Positions 5,817-5,853 of a stretch of 5,853 bases of DNA are shown here, piece after piece; position 1 is the first letter of the stretch; every line of letters starts with the position of its first letter. A program made the translations under genes and the position numbers. The notes beneath the pieces were generated by a model. The model was not told where the DNA came from. It saw only the letters and a list, made by a program, of their open reading frames with translations, and ran no database searches. The DNA is from an uncultured Rubrobacteraceae bacterium (lineage in GTDB: Bacteria > Actinomycetota > Rubrobacteria > Rubrobacterales > Rubrobacteraceae). The DNA lies in the NCBI GenBank assembly GCA_902805985.1, contig CADCUW010000282.1, positions 1 through 5,853 of the forward strand, given 5' to 3'.

Positions 5817-5838
5817 AAGGGAGGTGATCTCTATGTAG
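5817..5838 (+). promoter_or_regulatory. strong Shine-Dalgarno followed by ATG-TAG
   Basis: AAGGGAGGTGATC (5817-5829) nearly equals the full complement of the 16S rRNA 3' end, with one extra G. It is followed by ATG at 5833-5835 and at once by TAG at 5836-5838. Possible readings are a gene start killed by a CAG-to-TAG change at codon 2, a start-stop element, or chance. The window ends 15 bases later, so the following gene, if any, cannot be seen. Confidence 0.4.
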
Positions 5839-5853
5839 GCAAGTTCGGACGTT

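Overview
The window has high G+C and codon use strongly biased to G/C in the third position. It carries GTG and TTG starts and an actinobacterial-type gene set: a PGM1-related ligase divergent from purEK, then trxB, then an Rcp1-like response regulator. This suggests an actinomycete, and the protein style resembles Rubrobacter. That placement is inference from remembered family resemblance, not from any search.

Layout. Positions 1-277 (minus strand) are the start of an ATP-grasp peptide-ligase-like gene (PGM1-related) that runs off the left edge. A 153-bp divergent intergenic region with a good -10 box (401-406) leads into purE (431-940) and purK (937-2073). These overlap by 4 nt and together convert AIR to CAIR in purine synthesis. 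After a 99-bp gap with promoter-like boxes comes trxB (2173-3171), thioredoxin reductase with its CATC active site, closed by a textbook hairpin terminator (3198-3227). A perfect TATAAT (3257-3262) then starts a stand-alone CheY/Rcp1-type response regulator (3293-3733).

The right-hand 2.1 kb is different: lower G+C, sparse coding and many inverted repeats. It holds a 94-residue orphan gene (4061-4345) followed 3 nt later by a perfect 12-bp hairpin, a possible 74-residue protein with a CxH...CxxC zinc-ribbon-like pattern (4795-5019), and a clear pseudogene of an EAL-domain c-di-GMP phosphodiesterase (5019-5727). The pseudogene is broken by three in-frame stops, an (AGAC)4 repeat expansion and a one-base deletion. 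Near the right edge an almost ideal Shine-Dalgarno sits before ATG immediately followed by TAG.

How it fits together: the left 3.2 kb is ordinary housekeeping (purine synthesis, thiol redox). The response regulator is a signalling gene without a kinase beside it. The DNA behind it looks like a decaying signalling or accessory segment. I see no CRISPR array, tRNA, rRNA, insertion sequence or phage gene. The most noteworthy items are the readable mutational history of the EAL pseudogene, the undescribed small genes, and the cluster of hairpins between 4349 and 4980.
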